This document shows positions 62,248-64,000 of a stretch of 64,000 nt of DNA, one piece after another (positions within the stretch are counted from its first letter, which is position 1; every line of letters starts with the position of its first letter). Origin of the DNA: Motiliproteus sp041586735 (GTDB lineage: Bacteria; Pseudomonadota; Gammaproteobacteria; Pseudomonadales; Balneatricaceae); the NCBI GenBank assembly GCA_041586735.1, contig JBFGZQ010000004.1:124001-188000 (forward strand), read 5' to 3'. The notes beneath the pieces were generated by a model. The model was not told where the DNA came from, searched no databases, and worked only from the letters and a program-made list of their open reading frames with translations. Made by a program: the position numbers and the translations under genes.

Positions 62248-62346
62248 CGGCAGCTGCCCTGTAGTCGCTGTAGCCGCTGTAGCTAAGGGTTGAGACGCGC
62301 GGCGAATTGTTCCCCGAGCAATATTTAAGCGCTCAGGCTGAGTAAT

Positions 62347-62371
62347 AAAAAGGGGCTTAGCCCCTTTTTTT
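62347..62371 (+). terminator. Rho-independent terminator after ccoP
   Basis: AAAAAGGGGC, a TTA loop, then GCCCCTTTTTTT. It ends ccoNOQP, so ccoG needs its own promoter or read-through. Confidence 0.93.
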
Positions 62372-62531
62372 GTTGGCCTATATTTTCATCACGCCGCTCT
62401 GGGTGTTGAGTGTTACTACAATGGCAAACATATTGTTTATTAGTGAGTCCTTATGTTTAAAAGACTGATAGTCTTGGTGGCTACAAGAGGTCGGTTCAGA
62501 AACCGGACTCTTGATTGGCAGGAGGTTTGTG

Positions 62532-63962
62532 GTGAACGACCAGAGTAATCAAATCCCCGTCACTGTCGTAGATGATCTCTACGCTGAATCGGGTCACTGG
62601 CATGTTAATACCGGTGAAGAGACCATTCACGCCAAGCGCATGCCGGGGAAGTGGCGTTCGTTAAAGTGGTGGGCGAACAGTTTTTGGCTGGTATTCTTTT
62701 TGGGTCCCTTTCTACGCTGGGACGACCGCCAAGCGGTGCTCTTTGATATCCCTAATCGTCAGTTCCATATCTTTGGCGCCACTATCCTGCCTCAGGATTT
62801 CTGGATGCTGGCGTTACTGCTGCTGTTTTTCGCCATTCTGCTGGCGGTAGTCACGGCGGTTGCGGGACGGGTGTGGTGTGGCTTTTTTTGCTTCCAGACG
62901 GTCTGGACCGATCTGTACACCTGGATTGAAGAAAAACTAGAGGGCAACCCGCAAAAGAGACGCAAGTTAGAGCAGGCGCCTTGGGATTTTAGCAAGGTTA
63001 AAAATAAGGCTATTAAGCATAGTTTATGGTTGGTTATTGCCCTCGTCACCGGTATTAGCTTTGTTGCCTGGTTCATTGATATTTTTGTCCTGCTAGACGG
63101 GCTGTGGCACTTTGAACTCGGTTTTGCGGCGACACTCAGCATCAGCTTGTTTGTTGTGGGTACCTATGTACTCGCCGGTTTTATGCGTGAGCAAACCTGT
63201 CTGTGGTTGTGCCCCTATGCGCGTATTCAGGGGGTCATGGTTGACGATAGCACAGTACTGCCGACCTATGATTTCAAGCGCGGCGAGCCACGTGGTCGGT
63301 TAAAAAAAGACCAGAGTGAATCCGAGCGCAGTAGCGGCGACTGTATTGATTGCAACCAGTGTGTAGCGGTCTGTCCTACCGGCGTCGACATCCGTCAGGG
63401 TCAACAAGAGGGCTGTATAACCTGTGCGCTGTGCATCGATGCCTGTGATGCGGTGATGGAGAAGGTGGGGCGCCCCAAGGGGTTGATTCGCTATGAATCA
63501 CTCGAAGGCTTGGAACAGGGCGTCAGTTCGTCAATCGTCAAGCGTCCTCGAGTCTGGGTGTATGCCTTTATTTTGCTAGGGGCACTGAGCGGGATTGTTT
63601 ATGGGTTGAGTACTCTGGATGCGATCGAGCTAAAAGTGATTCATGAGCGCCAGCCTCTTTTCGTGCTCCAGAGTGATGGGTCTATCCAGAATAAATACAC
63701 CCTCAAAGTACTGAATAAGATGAACCAGGATGTGCGGATTCAGGTCGCTATTGAGGGCCCTGCGGGAGCGCTGTTGGTCGGTGCTGAGGACGGTTTTGAT
63801 GCCCGCCATGGTAATGTGACCGCACGGACGGTCTTTGTTCGGGTTCCGGCTGCGTCACTGTTAAAACCCTCGCTGCCGATCATCTTTACGATCACGACCT
63901 CGGCCGAAGCGCAGGCGTTTAGCGGGGTGCGCAGTAGTGTCTTTATGAGTCCGTCTCGATGA
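62532..63962 (+). CDS. ccoG: cbb3 oxidase assembly protein CcoG (RdxA/FixG ferredoxin)
   Basis: 476 residues from GTG 62532, with AGGAGG six bases before; an in-frame TTG at 62511 and GTG at 62529 are less well placed. Several membrane helices. GRVWCGFFCFQTVWTDLYTW and MREQTCLWLCPYARIQGV contain membrane-side cysteines. The dicluster ferredoxin part has CIDCNQCVAVCP and CITCALCIDACDAV, two [4Fe-4S] sets. The C-terminus is an immunoglobulin-like periplasmic domain. CcoG reduces Cu(II) for delivery to CuB of CcoN. The remaining assembly genes (ccoHIS) would be expected past the window end. Confidence 0.95.
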   Translation: MNDQSNQIPVTVVDDLYAESGHWHVNTGEETIHAKRMPGKWRSLKWWANSFWLVFFLGPFLRWDDRQAVLFDIPNRQFHIFGATILPQDFWMLALLLLFFAILLAVVTAVAGRVWCGFFCFQTVWTDLYTWIEEKLEGNPQKRRKLEQAPWDFSKVKNKAIKHSLWLVIALVTGISFVAWFIDIFVLLDGLWHFELGFAATLSISLFVVGTYVLAGFMREQTCLWLCPYARIQGVMVDDSTVLPTYDFKRGEPRGRLKKDQSESERSSGDCIDCNQCVAVCPTGVDIRQGQQEGCITCALCIDACDAVMEKVGRPKGLIRYESLEGLEQGVSSSIVKRPRVWVYAFILLGALSGIVYGLSTLDAIELKVIHERQPLFVLQSDGSIQNKYTLKVLNKMNQDVRIQVAIEGPAGALLVGAEDGFDARHGNVTARTVFVRVPAASLLKPSLPIIFTITTSAEAQAFSGVRSSVFMSPSR

Positions 63963-64000
63963 ACGCTGTCCCGCGTAGTGATTTTATCTTTCGCAGTTAG

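Noticed and set aside
63959..64000. Next gene (ccoH) starting in an ATGA overlap with ccoG
   Set aside because: The frame stops after 13 codons at the window end and does not resemble CcoH; the real next start must be beyond the window.

Overview
The window reads as chromosomal DNA of a marine-type gammaproteobacterium, in the broad Pseudomonadales/Oceanospirillales neighbourhood. This is inferred from gene content and order, not from a database search. From memory, the order mfd / gapdh / nqrABCDEF-apbE-nqrM-sthA and the order apt / anr-type FNR / hemN / ccoNOQP-ccoG both match arrangements in Pseudomonas and relatives. A sodium-pumping NQR, an extended TRAP carrier and a cbb3 oxidase fit a respiratory, probably marine, bacterium.

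Region 1 (about 0.1-14.2 kb, all minus strand) is part of an exopolysaccharide cluster of the exosortase A (XrtA/EpsH1, PEP-CTERM) type. It holds an AT-rich acyltransferase, an ATP-grasp ligase, two polysaccharide deacetylases, a CapK-like adenylating enzyme, four glycosyltransferases, an XrtA-type asparagine synthetase and a shrunken relic of a fifth glycosyltransferase. A 139-bp MITE-like element with perfect 15-bp inverted ends sits between two of these genes. A matching EpsB2-type priming sugar transferase lies apart at 33.8-35.2 kb. No exosortase, Wzx or Wzy was seen, so the rest of the system must lie elsewhere.

Region 2 (14.5-33.6 kb) is housekeeping: DUF1289, MarC, DUF2750, DUF938, HlyU, CsiV, Mfd, GAPDH, the complete Na+-NQR operon with its flavin transferase ApbE and maturation factor NqrM, soluble transhydrogenase and an RluA-type pseudouridine synthase. 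ApbE attaches FMN to NqrB and NqrC; NqrM is needed for metal-centre assembly.

Region 3 (35.4-44.9 kb) is transport: a GlcD/D-lactate-dehydrogenase-like flavoprotein next to a TRAP carrier of the alpha-keto-acid/lactate type, whose membrane subunits are unusually long, and a BtuFCD-like ABC importer reading the other way.

Region 4 (45.2-50.4 kb) is the most novel part. It holds a lipoprotein with an apparently intact ClpP-type catalytic triad, an 850-bp AT-rich gap with palindromes, and four consecutive genes for exported proteins: a 640-residue protein made mostly of about 45 Asn/Asp-rich repeats, a small protein, a C39 peptidase resembling FapD, and a 195-residue protein. The three non-enzymatic proteins share an 'IQ..G.N..IQ....IN' type signature. 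I read this as a candidate extracellular fibre or matrix system related in logic to Fap amyloid but with a different main subunit and no outer-membrane pore in view. A GGDEF-EAL protein follows on the other strand.

Region 5 (53.4-64 kb) holds a YqfO-like protein, QueE, RdgC, Apt, an Anr/FNR regulator, HemN, and the cbb3 operon ccoNOQP with ccoG. A near-perfect Anr/FNR site lies upstream of ccoN, placed as expected for activation.
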